Shown one piece after another: positions 26,711 through 35,468 of a stretch of 53,396 nucleotides of DNA. This stretch comes from Clostridia bacterium (GTDB taxonomy: Bacteria; Bacillota; Clostridia; Oscillospirales; Acutalibacteraceae). Position 1 is the stretch's first letter. The number at the start of each line of letters is the position of its first letter. A model generated the notes under the pieces. The model was not told the DNA's origin. It saw nothing but the letters and a program-made list of their open reading frames with translations, and did no database searches. The DNA is taken from assembly GCA_024404115.1 (NCBI GenBank), contig JAKSQM010000010.1:1-53396 (forward strand), given 5' to 3'. The translations under genes and the position numbers were made by a program.

Positions 26711-27202
26711 TTATTCTTCTTCGGGGATGTCAGAAGTACAATGGGGGCACTTAACAGCATCAATGCTGATTTCTGATTTACAGAAGGGGCAAACCTTTGT
26801 TGTAGGTGCTGCAGGAGCTTCCTCTTCCTCTTTCTTAGCCTCTGCAACTTTATCTGATACCTTATTGATTCCTCTTACAATAAGGAAGATGATGATTGCC
26901 ATGATGAGGAAGTTAAGAATTGCGCCGATGAATGTGCCGAAATTAACTGTTGCTGCGCCTGCTTTTGCAGCCTCTTCAAGTGTTGCATACTTGTTGCCGT
27001 CAAGAGCGATAAACCAGTTTGCAAAATCAACACCCTTTGTTGCAAGGCTGATAACAGGCATAATAATATCGTTAACAAGTGAATTAACTATTGCCTGGAA
27101 TGCACCGCCGATGATAACGCCGACTGCAAGATCCATTACATTGCCTCTTAAAATGAACTTCTTAAACTCTGCTACGAAGCCAGTATCTTTTTTCTTTGCC
27201 AT
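26711..27202 (-). CDS. mscL: Large-conductance mechanosensitive channel with zinc ribbon
   Basis: The product of about 163 residues has the MscL core: FKKFILRGNVMDLAVGVIIG with TM1 and the pore Gly/Ala pattern, an external loop, and TM2 (FLIMAIIIFLIVRGINK). An acidic linker and a zinc-ribbon (CPFCKSEISIDAVKCPHC, about residues 141-158) follow the usual end of MscL. It releases solutes on hypo-osmotic shock. The start is the ATG at 27202 (MAKKK) with GGGAG upstream; the in-frame TTG at 27211 is less likely. A consensus promoter precedes it, and the coiled-coil gene follows. Confidence 0.93.
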   Translation of the reverse strand: MAKKKDTGFVAEFKKFILRGNVMDLAVGVIIGGAFQAIVNSLVNDIIMPVISLATKGVDFANWFIALDGNKYATLEEAAKAGAATVNFGTFIGAILNFLIMAIIIFLIVRGINKVSDKVAEAKKEEEEAPAAPTTKVCPFCKSEISIDAVKCPHCTSDIPEEE

Positions 27203-27233
27203 AATAAACAACTCCCATTGAAATTTTTCTTAT

Positions 27234-27262
27234 ATTATATAATACTGTTTTAATTTTGTCAA
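27234..27262 (-). promoter_or_regulatory. Consensus SigA promoter of mscL
   Basis: On the minus strand, TTGACA (27262-27257) and TATAAT (27239-27234) are separated by 17 bp. Confidence 0.88.
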
Positions 27263-27304
27263 CAAATTACAATTAAAGTAATTGAGATATTTTATGTTTT
27301 TCAA

Positions 27305-27359
27305 CAAAAAATACCACAGAAAATAAACACAACGCTGAATTTGGTTTAATTTCTGTGGT
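27305..27359 (-). terminator. Terminator of the leuS operon
   Basis: The 10-bp arms 27313-27322 and 27350-27359 (ACCACAGAAA/TTTCTGTGGT) flank a 27-nt loop and are followed in the minus direction by ATTTTTTG. Confidence 0.7.
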
Positions 27360-27366
27360 AAAAATC

Positions 27367-29772
27367 TTATCTTACAACGATGTTAACGAGTCTGCCCTTA
27401 ACATAGATCTCTTTAACAACTGTTTTGCCGTTGATTGCTTCGGCAATTTTTGCATCCTCTTTTGCAAGGGCAATTACATCTGCCTGCTGGAGGTCTGCAG
27501 GGATAACAAGCTTTGAACGAACCTTACCGTTAATCTGTGCAACGATTTCGATTGTATCGTCAACGCACTTGCTTTCGTCATAATCAACCCAGTTGCCGTT
27601 GGCGAGCATTCCGCCAAATGCCTGCTGTTCCCAGATTTCTTCTGTTACATGAGGAGCAAAGGGATTGAGGATTGTAACGAATGCTTTAAGCTCTGCCTTA
27701 TTGATTGCGCCCTTTTCATAAATCTTGTTAAGAAGAGCCATCATAGCGGCAATTGCTGTGTTGAACTTCATATTTTCAATGTCTTCAGACACTTTCTTGA
27801 TTGTCTTATGGAAGTCAGACTCAAGCTCCTTTGAGAAGCTGTCGCCATCTGTGAGAATATCCTGAAGAGCCCATACTCTGTCGATAAATCTCTTGCATCC
27901 CTTAACAGATGACTGAGACCATGGAGCTGCCTTTTCATAATCGCCCATGAAGAGGACATATGTACGAAGAACATCTGCACCTAATTCATCAACAACATCG
28001 TTGGGGTCAACAACATTGCCCTTTGACTTACTCATCTTGTCGCCGTCGGGTCCTAAGATAAGACCCTGAGCTGTACGCTTTGCATAAGGCTCATCATTGG
28101 GAACAATACCGATGTCATAGAGGAATTTATGCCAGAAACGGGAGTAAATCATATGACGGGTTACATGCTCCATACCGCCGTTGTACCAGTCAACCTGTCC
28201 CCAGTATTTGAGCTTTTCGCTGTCTGCAAGAGCTTCTGTGTTGGTTGGGTCCATATAGCGGAGGAAATACCATGAAGAGCCTGCCCACTGAGGCATTGTG
28301 TCTGTTTCTCTCTTAGCGTCCTTCCCGCACTTGGGGCATTTGCAGTTAACATATGATTCGATTTTTGCAAGGGGGCTTTCGCCGTCTGAACCGGGCTCAA
28401 AGTTCTCTACCTTTGGAAGTTTAAGAGGAAGCTCCTCATAAGGCACTGCAACCATTCCGCAATCGGGGCAGTGAACAATGGGGATAGGCTCGCCCCAGTA
28501 ACGCTGACGGTTGAATGCCCAGTCTTTCATCTTATACTGAACGCCCTTTTCGCCGATGCCTTTCTCTGTGAGAACCTCGATAATTTTATCAATAGCCTCC
28601 TGCTTGTTAAGTCCGTCAAGATATTCAGAGTTTACATGAACGCCCTCGCCTGTGTAAGCGGCTTCGTCAACATTGCCGCCTTTGAGAACTTCAACGATGT
28701 CAATGCCGAATTTTCTTGCGAAATCCCAGTCTCGATCATCGTGAGCAGGAACAGCCATAATTGCGCCTGTACCGTAGCCCATCATTACATAGTCTGAAAT
28801 ATAAATGGGGATTTCTTTGCCGTTTACAGGGTTGATGCCTGAGAGTCCGTCAATTCTGACACCAGTTTTTTCTTTAACAAGCTGAGTTCTCTCAAACTCT
28901 GTTTTCTTTGTGCATTCTTTTCTGTATGCTGTGATTTCGTCCATATTTGCGATTCTTTCAGCGTACTTATCAATCATGGGATGCTCGGGAGCCATAACCA
29001 TAAATGTTACACCGAAAAGAGTATCGGGACGGGTTGTGTAAATCTTGAGCTTTTCGCTGTCTGATCCCTTAACCTCAAAATCAACAAATGCACCTGTTGA
29101 TTTGCCAATCCAGTTTTTCTGCTGGAGCTTAACATTGGGGAGATAATCTACCTTTTCAAGACCTTCAAGGAGCTTATCTGCATATTTTGTGATGCGGAGA
29201 TACCAAACATCCTTTGATTTCTGAACAATATCACTGTGGCAGATGTCGCACTTGCCGCCCTGTGAATCTTCATTTGAAAGAACAACCTTACATGAGGGGC
29301 AATAGTTTACAAGAGTTTTATCTCTGAAAGCAAGACCGTTCTCAAACATTTTGAGGAAAATCCACTGTGTCCACTTATAATAATCCTCCTGAGTGGTGTC
29401 GATAACACGCTTCCAATCAAAGGAGAAACCAACTTTTTTAAGCTGTGAAGAGAATCTTTCAATGTTGTTATCTGTTACCTTGCGGGGGTGGATACCTGTT
29501 TTGATAGCGTAGTTCTCTGTGGGAAGTCCGTATGCGTCAAATCCGATTGGGAAAAGAACGTTGAAGCCCTGCATTCTTCTTTTACGGGAAACAACCTCAA
29601 GACCTGAATATGCCTTAATATGACCAACGTGCATACCTGCTCCGCTGGGATAAGGGAACTCTACAAGAGCGTAAAACTTCTTTTTATCTGAGAAATCCTC
29701 AGCGTTGAATACGCCTGCATCCTCCCACTTTTTTTGCCATTTTGCTTCTGTGTTTTTAAAATCGTAAGCCAT
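27367..29772 (-). CDS. leuS: Leucyl-tRNA synthetase
   Basis: The 801-residue class Ia synthetase has the HIGH signature as HVGH in YPSGAGMHVGHIKAYSG (about residue 48) and the KMSKS motif in GDKMSKSKGN. The editing domain includes TTRPDTLFGVTFMVMAPEHP. Zinc-binding Cys pairs occur in NYCPSCK, CDICH and the CPDCG/CPKCG region. It is the normal bacterial length. It ends a run that starts at the MFS gene, and rsfS lies 15 bp upstream. I saw no T-box leader, since the gap is too short. Confidence 0.97.
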   Translation of the reverse strand: MAYDFKNTEAKWQKKWEDAGVFNAEDFSDKKKFYALVEFPYPSGAGMHVGHIKAYSGLEVVSRKRRMQGFNVLFPIGFDAYGLPTENYAIKTGIHPRKVTDNNIERFSSQLKKVGFSFDWKRVIDTTQEDYYKWTQWIFLKMFENGLAFRDKTLVNYCPSCKVVLSNEDSQGGKCDICHSDIVQKSKDVWYLRITKYADKLLEGLEKVDYLPNVKLQQKNWIGKSTGAFVDFEVKGSDSEKLKIYTTRPDTLFGVTFMVMAPEHPMIDKYAERIANMDEITAYRKECTKKTEFERTQLVKEKTGVRIDGLSGINPVNGKEIPIYISDYVMMGYGTGAIMAVPAHDDRDWDFARKFGIDIVEVLKGGNVDEAAYTGEGVHVNSEYLDGLNKQEAIDKIIEVLTEKGIGEKGVQYKMKDWAFNRQRYWGEPIPIVHCPDCGMVAVPYEELPLKLPKVENFEPGSDGESPLAKIESYVNCKCPKCGKDAKRETDTMPQWAGSSWYFLRYMDPTNTEALADSEKLKYWGQVDWYNGGMEHVTRHMIYSRFWHKFLYDIGIVPNDEPYAKRTAQGLILGPDGDKMSKSKGNVVDPNDVVDELGADVLRTYVLFMGDYEKAAPWSQSSVKGCKRFIDRVWALQDILTDGDSFSKELESDFHKTIKKVSEDIENMKFNTAIAAMMALLNKIYEKGAINKAELKAFVTILNPFAPHVTEEIWEQQAFGGMLANGNWVDYDESKCVDDTIEIVAQINGKVRSKLVIPADLQQADVIALAKEDAKIAEAINGKTVVKEIYVKGRLVNIVVR

Positions 29773-29787
29773 TTGAAATAAACCCCT

Positions 29788-30141
29788 TTAGTTTTCTGTG
29801 AATGATGATATGTCAACAACCTCGCCGTCTGCCCAGAGCTTCTCAAGGTTGTAATATTCTCGTGCTTCAGGTGTGAATACATGAACAACAACACAGCCGT
29901 AGTCAAGAAGAATCCAGCCTGTTGCTCTGCCCTCAATGTGAGTAGCTTCAATGCCCTGCTGTGAAAGAGCATATTCAACCTCGTCTGCAAGAGCTCTTAC
30001 ATGAGTGTTTGAGTTACCGTTTACGATAACGAAATAATCTGACACAACTGTTACTTTTGTTGTTGCAATAAGGCAGATGTTTTCGCCCAGCTTGCTGTCA
30101 AGTGCTTTTACTGCTGCTTCTGCTATTTCTCTTGGTGTCAT
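29788..30141 (-). CDS. rsfS: Ribosomal silencing factor RsfS
   Basis: The 117-residue protein binds L14 and blocks subunit joining in starved cells. Family features: a start near TPREIAEAAVKALDSKLGEN, VSDYFVIVNGNSNTHVRALA, GWILLDYGCVVVHVF and EAREYYNLEKLW. It follows nadD-yqeK after 4 bp, the classical yqeJ-yqeK-rsfS neighbourhood. Confidence 0.96.
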   Translation of the reverse strand: MTPREIAEAAVKALDSKLGENICLIATTKVTVVSDYFVIVNGNSNTHVRALADEVEYALSQQGIEATHIEGRATGWILLDYGCVVVHVFTPEAREYYNLEKLWADGEVVDISSFTEN

Positions 30142-30145
30142 GAAA

Positions 30146-31318
30146 TCAATCCTTTCTTTTGTTTTCTTGAAGTATAAGCTCGTTATAAAGAGCTATGCTG
30201 TCTTTATGAATTGTCTGACCTTTTTTTACAAGGTCGGTAATTGTGTATCTCAGAGCATAGAGCATTGCCTTTTCAAGGCTGACCGCCGCCAGACCTCGCA
30301 TAACATTAACATCGTCATAATCTCTTTCTGCTGAAATGAAATCTGCGATGAAAACGATTTTTTCAATAAGGGTCATACCTGCCCTGCCTGTTGTGTGGTA
30401 TCTGACGGCACGATAAATATCGTCATCGGTGATACCCATTATATGCTTTACATACTCCGCACCGCTCATGGCGTGCCAGAGCTTTTTATTTTGTTTCTCG
30501 TCAGCAGAAAGCGGTGTGCCTGCAACGGAAAAGACTTCCATGTGCTCACTGTCGGGTGCATTCTTCATAACATCGTGAAGAAGCCCTGCGGTGAAACACT
30601 TCTCTTTATCTCCGCCATAAATCTCTGCAAGCTCTGCCGCCGCCTTTGCCACATTAAGGCTGTGGATAAATCTTGTTTCTTTGAGCCTTAATTTTATTAA
30701 AGCGGTGATTTTTTCGTCATCCCACTGAGTAGCGTAATAAAGATTTTTTTGATTGATATATGCACGCACCTTAGGTGAAAGTGCGTCAAAGGCAGAAACC
30801 CCGCCGCTTCTTATTTCTGTTGAGCTGACCTCAAATGGAGAGAAATCCATAATAACAAATCTGTCTTTTCTCTCTTTAAATGTTGTTTCAACATAAGAAC
30901 GAAGCTTTTCTGTTTCGCCCTCTTCCCTTGCGGCGGCAACAACCGTTGCGCAATCAAGGATTCTCTGAGGCTCTCGCCAAGAATGGAATGAAAGGAGCAT
31001 ATCTGACCCCATAAGGAAGAAAAGCTCGTCATCGGGTCGGTCTTTTTTAATCTGCTCCAGCGTAAGGTATGTGTAGCTTTTGCCCTCACGCTTCATTTCA
31101 ATGTCGCTGACTTCCATAATATCGCCGTCAAAGCAAAGGCAGCACATATTGAGCCTGTCCTCCTCCCCTGCAAGAAGCGAAGCCTCTTTATGAGGTGGAA
31201 GTCGGTCGGGAATTATCATCAATAAATCCAACGAAAGCCTGCCCGCAAATTCTTGGGCAAGCTTTTTGTGTCCGTTGTGAGGCGGATTGAATGTTCCGCC
31301 AAAAATTCCAACTCGCAT
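30146..31318 (-). CDS. nadD: NadD-YqeK fusion: nicotinate-nucleotide adenylyltransferase with HD domain
   Basis: The 390-residue protein has two parts. Residues 1-200 are NadD, which adenylates nicotinate mononucleotide in NAD synthesis: VGIFGGTFNPPHNGHKKLA, FFLMGSDMLLSFHSW and FEVSSTEIRS are the family motifs. Residues about 205-390 are a YqeK-type HD-domain hydrolase (HSLNVAKAAAELA, GLLHDVMKN, HAMSGAEYV, AVRYHTTGRAGM), a family that cleaves diadenosine tetraphosphate. In Bacillus these are two adjacent genes. The start ATG shares an A with the permease stop (TAATG). Confidence 0.94.
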   Translation of the reverse strand: MRVGIFGGTFNPPHNGHKKLAQEFAGRLSLDLLMIIPDRLPPHKEASLLAGEEDRLNMCCLCFDGDIMEVSDIEMKREGKSYTYLTLEQIKKDRPDDELFFLMGSDMLLSFHSWREPQRILDCATVVAAAREEGETEKLRSYVETTFKERKDRFVIMDFSPFEVSSTEIRSGGVSAFDALSPKVRAYINQKNLYYATQWDDEKITALIKLRLKETRFIHSLNVAKAAAELAEIYGGDKEKCFTAGLLHDVMKNAPDSEHMEVFSVAGTPLSADEKQNKKLWHAMSGAEYVKHIMGITDDDIYRAVRYHTTGRAGMTLIEKIVFIADFISAERDYDDVNVMRGLAAVSLEKAMLYALRYTITDLVKKGQTIHKDSIALYNELILQENKRKD

Positions 31319-32130
31319 TATCTGATATTAACCTTTTTGCTCATAAGATAATGAGTTACCATAAAGAGGACAACTGCCATTATGAGATAAACAAAAACTT
31401 CAGAAATGTTGATTGGTGAATACTGAGCAGAAAGCTGATTGAAAACAGCGTTATCTGTTACAAACTGCATTTTGCCGTCTACAAAGAAAAGTGAGAAAAC
31501 AAGGTATTCGTTTGCAAGCTCACTGATTTTATAAACTGCAAAGAAGATGGGGATGAAGAAAAGAATTGTGAAGAAGATGCTGTGCTTCTGGAAATATCTT
31601 GTATTTGAAAGAGTGTTTGTAAAGAAAATTACAAGTGCGAAGAAGCAGAACTCAACGAAGAAAATTACAACTCTTGTTACAACCATACCGATAACGGATC
31701 TTGTGTTGCCAACAAACATTTCAAGCAAATCGCCGAACATTGCATAATCATCCTGTGTGAAGAACTCTTTTGCGGAGGAGAATGCAACCCACATTGAGCC
31801 AAGGATAGCGGCAAGAGCGATAACAAACCATGCGCCTGAAACGATAACCTTTGAAGCAAGAATCTTCCAGCTCTTAACAGGAAGTGTGAACGTTAAATAT
31901 CCCTGATCGCCATAAAGTGTTTTCTGGAAATCCAGCATAACAACAACGGCTGTGAGAACAAGGAGGCAAAGTGAAATTACAAAAAGAATAAGCACACCGA
32001 TAAGTGAAAGCTGACCCTCTTTAACATTTTTTGTGAGAATGATGAATGCGCTGATGCCTGCCATAATGGCATAGATAACGCCCATTATTCTGCCTGTTGA
32101 AATAAAATCGTGTTTTATAGCCTTAATCAT
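31318..32130 (-). CDS. ABC transporter permease
   Basis: The product of about 270 residues has roughly six hydrophobic segments: an N-terminal pair (IMGVIYAIMAGISAFIIL, LIGVLILFVISLCLLVLTA), a central set, and a C-terminal VFVYLIMAVVLFMVTHYL. I place the start at the ATG at 32130 (MIKAIKHDF), 11 nt after GGAGGT and overlapping the ATPase stop. The longer frame from 32220 lies inside the ATPase gene. With the adjacent ATPase it forms an ABC-2-like exporter or membrane-modifying transporter of unknown substrate. Confidence 0.85.
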   Translation of the reverse strand: MIKAIKHDFISTGRIMGVIYAIMAGISAFIILTKNVKEGQLSLIGVLILFVISLCLLVLTAVVVMLDFQKTLYGDQGYLTFTLPVKSWKILASKVIVSGAWFVIALAAILGSMWVAFSSAKEFFTQDDYAMFGDLLEMFVGNTRSVIGMVVTRVVIFFVEFCFFALVIFFTNTLSNTRYFQKHSIFFTILFFIPIFFAVYKISELANEYLVFSLFFVDGKMQFVTDNAVFNQLSAQYSPINISEVFVYLIMAVVLFMVTHYLMSKKVNIR

Positions 32131-32854
32131 TGTTATAGGGCACCTCCATTGCGGGATTATAGCTGAAAACTTCTTTGAAAAGGTCTTCAACTGTTTTGCC
32201 CTGTGAAACAATATTCTCAACCTTTGTGTTTACAACAAGGTTGCCGTCTTTAATCATCAGAACGCCGTCAAGAATCTTTTCAATATCATAGATAAGATGT
32301 GTGGAAAGAAGAATTGTTGAGCCTGCGAAGCGGTTTTTCATAATAGCTTCCATAATGAAATCTCTTGCAACAGGGTCAACACCGCCAAGAGGTTCATCAA
32401 GGATGTAGATTTTTGCATCACGGCTCATAACAAGAAGAAGCTGAACCTTTTCCTGCATACCTTTTGACATTGTTTTAATCTTCTGATTTTCGGGCAGACC
32501 AAATGCTTTGAGAAGCTCATATGCTCTGTCTTTATTAAAATTCTTATAGAAATCTGCCATATATTTGATAGCTGATTTGGGAGTCATCCAAGATGCAAGA
32601 TAATTTCTTTCGGGGAGGTATGCAACCTGCTCCTTTGTGTATGCACCCGGTTTCTGACCGTCAATAAGAATTTCACCCTCGTAGTCGTTAATAAGGCCAA
32701 CGATGGATTTAATCATAGATGTTTTGCCGCAGCCGTTTGGTCCGAGCAGACCGATGATTTTATTCTGCTCAATATCATAGCTGAGACCTTTGAGCACGGT
32801 ATGACTGCCGTAGCTCTTTTTCAGGTTTCTGACCTGAAGAATAGTGTCTGACAT
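32123..32854 (-). CDS. ABC transporter ATP-binding protein
   Basis: The 243-residue nucleotide-binding subunit has Walker A GPNGCGKTS (about residue 39), the Q-loop region AYLPERNYLASW, a signature variant MSKGMQEKV (instead of LSGGQ), Walker B IYILDEPLGGVD and the switch His in STHLIYD. An atypical signature with SKGM is common in ABC-2 type exporters of Firmicutes. GGAGG precedes the ATG. The gene overlaps the permease by 8 bp and follows the MFS gene after 26 bp. Confidence 0.95.
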   Translation of the reverse strand: MSDTILQVRNLKKSYGSHTVLKGLSYDIEQNKIIGLLGPNGCGKTSMIKSIVGLINDYEGEILIDGQKPGAYTKEQVAYLPERNYLASWMTPKSAIKYMADFYKNFNKDRAYELLKAFGLPENQKIKTMSKGMQEKVQLLLVMSRDAKIYILDEPLGGVDPVARDFIMEAIMKNRFAGSTILLSTHLIYDIEKILDGVLMIKDGNLVVNTKVENIVSQGKTVEDLFKEVFSYNPAMEVPYNND

Positions 32855-32880
32855 TTTATTTTCCTCCTAGGAAGTATCGC

Positions 32881-34407
32881 TTAGTCATCCTGAGCGATTT
32901 CTTTAATTAACTCATCTGAAATTGTCTGTGTTTCGCCGTGCTTAACAACAAGGATGCAAAGCAGTGAAAGAACGAAAGCGATTGGACAATAATAGAACAA
33001 AGACATATATGTGCCTGTGAACATACGAACAATACCGTAGATGATAGGTGTTGCAATCTGAGCTGAGAATGTTGCTGTGTAATAGTAGCCTGTGAATGTA
33101 CCAACCTTGTCAACACCACCGATTTCAAGAACGAGGGGAAGAGTATTAACAGTGATGAACATATGAGCAGCACCGCCAACGATAAGTGCAACCCAGATAA
33201 GGATTCCGCTGAGAGAAGCAATGCCGAGAGTCTGTGAAACAAGGTATGCACCGAATGCAACGATGAAAATCAAAAGACCGCTGAGGATTGTTTTCTTTCT
33301 GCCGAACTTTTTGCCAAGCCAGCCAGCAGGGATAGCGGCAACTGCGCTTGCAGCTGCAAATGCTGTTGTCATAACTGTTGCCTGAGCTGTTGTTTTCTCT
33401 AAAACTTCACCTGCGAAAAGTGCAAAGAATGTTGTGATTGCGTTTGTGCCGCAGAAGAGGAAGAAAAGACCCATAAGCATAAATACAAGGCTTCTCTTTT
33501 CGCCAGGCTCAAGCTTCTGTGCTTTTCTTGCAAGCTTCTCTGCCTTGCGTGCTTCTTTCTCTGCTTTTCTCTTAGCTGCTTCGTCTGCGCTCTTGTTAAG
33601 CTCTGCCTGAAGCTTGATTCTGCTGTCTGGTTCTTTTACAAAGAAGAGGATAACCAGCATACCGATTATCATAATAACAGAACCTAAAAGGAAAACATAG
33701 GGGAATGTATCGTATTCATCAAAGTTGGCTGCTTTTGAATCTGCGCCTGTTACCATGCAATAAACTGCTGTTACGATTGCGCCTGCAACAAGACCGATTG
33801 CGCCGCCGAGACCGCCCATAAGGTTGATAACTGCGTTACCCTCTGAACGGATTTCACTGGGAGTTAAGTCGGGCATCAAAGCAACAACTGGTGCTCTCCA
33901 CAAAGACATAACGAAAACGAAGAGGATGATGAAAAGCATTGTGATGGGAAGTGAGCCGATTTTAATAGCGACGAACGGGATAACGGCAAAAAGAACAGCC
34001 GCAACAGGTGCACCGAAGATGATGTAGGGACGGCGTTTGCCGAAGCGTGAATGTGTATTATCTGAAAGCTTACCGAATGTGGGCTGGAAGATAACGCCGA
34101 AGATATTATCGAATGTCATAATAATACCGATGAAAAGAGGAACAAGTGTAATTCCCCCTGCGGCTGTGCCGACATTTTCACCGTTGGCGGCTGCAAAGTC
34201 TGCAAGCTTTGGGAAAAGCTCGTTAAGCTTTGTGCTCCAGCCATTGATAACGGAGCTGTTTGTAAGAAGTCTGTCGAGGATTTTTGTGATATATGGGTCA
34301 TAAATTGCCCATGCAATTGAAGCGGCAAGGAATCCGAATCCTGTTAAAATAGTGTGAGGATAATGGAGCTTGCCATTTTCTTTAGCGCAGAAATAACCTT
34401 TGCTCAT
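32881..34407 (-). CDS. MFS transporter, SLC45/sugar-proton type
   Basis: The 508-residue protein has about 12 TM helices. GKLSDNTHSRFGKRRPYIIFGAP after TM2-3 is the motif of the SLC45/GPH-like sugar transporters (split here as GKLSDNTHSRFG and KRRPYIIFGAP). The central cytoplasmic loop (about residues 265-305) is unusually rich in Lys, Ala and Glu (AKRKAEKEARKAEKLARKA), probably a charged helix. A disaccharide or related substrate is an inference from the motif. GGAG lies before the ATG. It appears to head the transcript into the ABC, nadD and leuS genes, with its own promoter. Confidence 0.85.
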   Translation of the reverse strand: MSKGYFCAKENGKLHYPHTILTGFGFLAASIAWAIYDPYITKILDRLLTNSSVINGWSTKLNELFPKLADFAAANGENVGTAAGGITLVPLFIGIIMTFDNIFGVIFQPTFGKLSDNTHSRFGKRRPYIIFGAPVAAVLFAVIPFVAIKIGSLPITMLFIILFVFVMSLWRAPVVALMPDLTPSEIRSEGNAVINLMGGLGGAIGLVAGAIVTAVYCMVTGADSKAANFDEYDTFPYVFLLGSVIMIIGMLVILFFVKEPDSRIKLQAELNKSADEAAKRKAEKEARKAEKLARKAQKLEPGEKRSLVFMLMGLFFLFCGTNAITTFFALFAGEVLEKTTAQATVMTTAFAAASAVAAIPAGWLGKKFGRKKTILSGLLIFIVAFGAYLVSQTLGIASLSGILIWVALIVGGAAHMFITVNTLPLVLEIGGVDKVGTFTGYYYTATFSAQIATPIIYGIVRMFTGTYMSLFYYCPIAFVLSLLCILVVKHGETQTISDELIKEIAQDD

Positions 34408-34438
34408 TTTTAACTCTCCTTAAAATAGGGAAATCTGC

Positions 34439-34461
34439 TGATGAAAATACACTTTTCATCA
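34439..34461 (-). promoter_or_regulatory. Leader hairpin of the MFS transcript
   Basis: TGATGAAAA/TTTTCATCA, a perfect 9-bp stem with a 5-nt loop, lies between the promoter and the RBS. It may stabilise the 5' end or bind a regulator. No T run follows. Confidence 0.4.
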
Positions 34462-34475
34462 TTACAGTTAAAGTG

Positions 34476-34503
34476 ATTATAACACATATTGGAAAATTTG
34501 CAA
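34476..34503 (-). promoter_or_regulatory. SigA promoter upstream of the MFS gene
   Basis: On the minus strand, TTGCAA (34503-34498) and TATAAT (34481-34476) are separated by 16 bp. Confidence 0.65.
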
Positions 34504-34553
34504 ATGCTTTTTTGTATATTTTCTGTTAAATTTGTGTAATCAGTTGATTAAAT

Positions 34554-35468
34554 TCAAAAGTTTTTTGCAATAAGAGAATTACAAAGCTCAGGTGAGGCAA
34601 AATCAAAAAGAACAATGCCGTAGCAGCCCTTGGGAGCTTTTGCCATATAATCGCTGAAATTCTTTATCATTCCGTCTGCAACGGTAACAATATCGGGGAT
34701 TGTGCCCATATAACCGCTCATAAAGTTTATGAAAAGATTATTTTCTCTGTCTTGGCAGTTATAGCAATTCTCGAAAAGCTCCTCTGCCAACGCCCATTTA
34801 TCCTCTACCTTTTCGATATGGTAGAAATCCTGCACATTAAGAGTGTAAGCAGGCTGTGGGGATGAGAAAGAGCAGTTATCTCTGAAAGGTGCGGTTGAAA
34901 GACCGAAGCCAGATGAGCCGTCATATCTGTTGAAAAGGACGATTTTGCCCCTTACCTCGCCTAAAGTGGGAAGTCTGTTTTCTGTGAACCACATATCGCT
35001 GTTTGCAGATATGTATTTATCAACAAGTGAAATAAATCTGCCGATTGAATCGCCGATTGACAAATCCTCCTTAACGCTCATAATGATTGTTTCGGTGGGA
35101 TTTTCTTTAAGGAAAGAATAACACTCGTCAAGGATGTAATCTAACTTTCTTGCCTGATAAATGGGTCCGTGAACCATACCGATTTTTTTAATCAGTGCAA
35201 CGCCTCTTATATCAAGGAAACGGACACCCATTTCAAGCTGGTCTTTGATTGTGTAATTCTGACATTTTGCGCTGGGGTGGATTGGCTCATAAAGAGCGCA
35301 GGAATCGTGTGTGCCCGGGATTGAAATTTCGCTGATAAGAGCTTCATCGCTGATTGAAGCCATCCAGCTTCTCTGCTGGAATTCGCCTGTGTAGTCAACC
35401 CTGCCAATGCCGAAAACTGCAAGGACAAGGGTTACGAATGCTACGATGCTTGAAATAATCTTGTTCAT
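34554..35468 (-). CDS. PI-PLC X-domain phosphodiesterase, exported
   Basis: The 304-residue protein has a hydrophobic N-terminus (residues about 4-22, signal anchor or signal peptide) and a phosphatidylinositol-specific phospholipase C X domain. The two catalytic-type histidines are His54 (in SIPGTHDSC) and His100 (in GMVHG), with the Arg of FLDIRG (Arg88) between them as in bacterial PI-PLC. No Y domain or calcium-binding domain is seen, as is normal for bacterial forms. It probably cleaves phosphoinositol- or glycerophospho-type lipids outside the membrane; the substrate is not known. The ATG overlaps the stop of the preceding VTT gene by 4 bp. Confidence 0.87.
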   Translation of the reverse strand: MNKIISSIVAFVTLVLAVFGIGRVDYTGEFQQRSWMASISDEALISEISIPGTHDSCALYEPIHPSAKCQNYTIKDQLEMGVRFLDIRGVALIKKIGMVHGPIYQARKLDYILDECYSFLKENPTETIIMSVKEDLSIGDSIGRFISLVDKYISANSDMWFTENRLPTLGEVRGKIVLFNRYDGSSGFGLSTAPFRDNCSFSSPQPAYTLNVQDFYHIEKVEDKWALAEELFENCYNCQDRENNLFINFMSGYMGTIPDIVTVADGMIKNFSDYMAKAPKGCYGIVLFDFASPELCNSLIAKNF

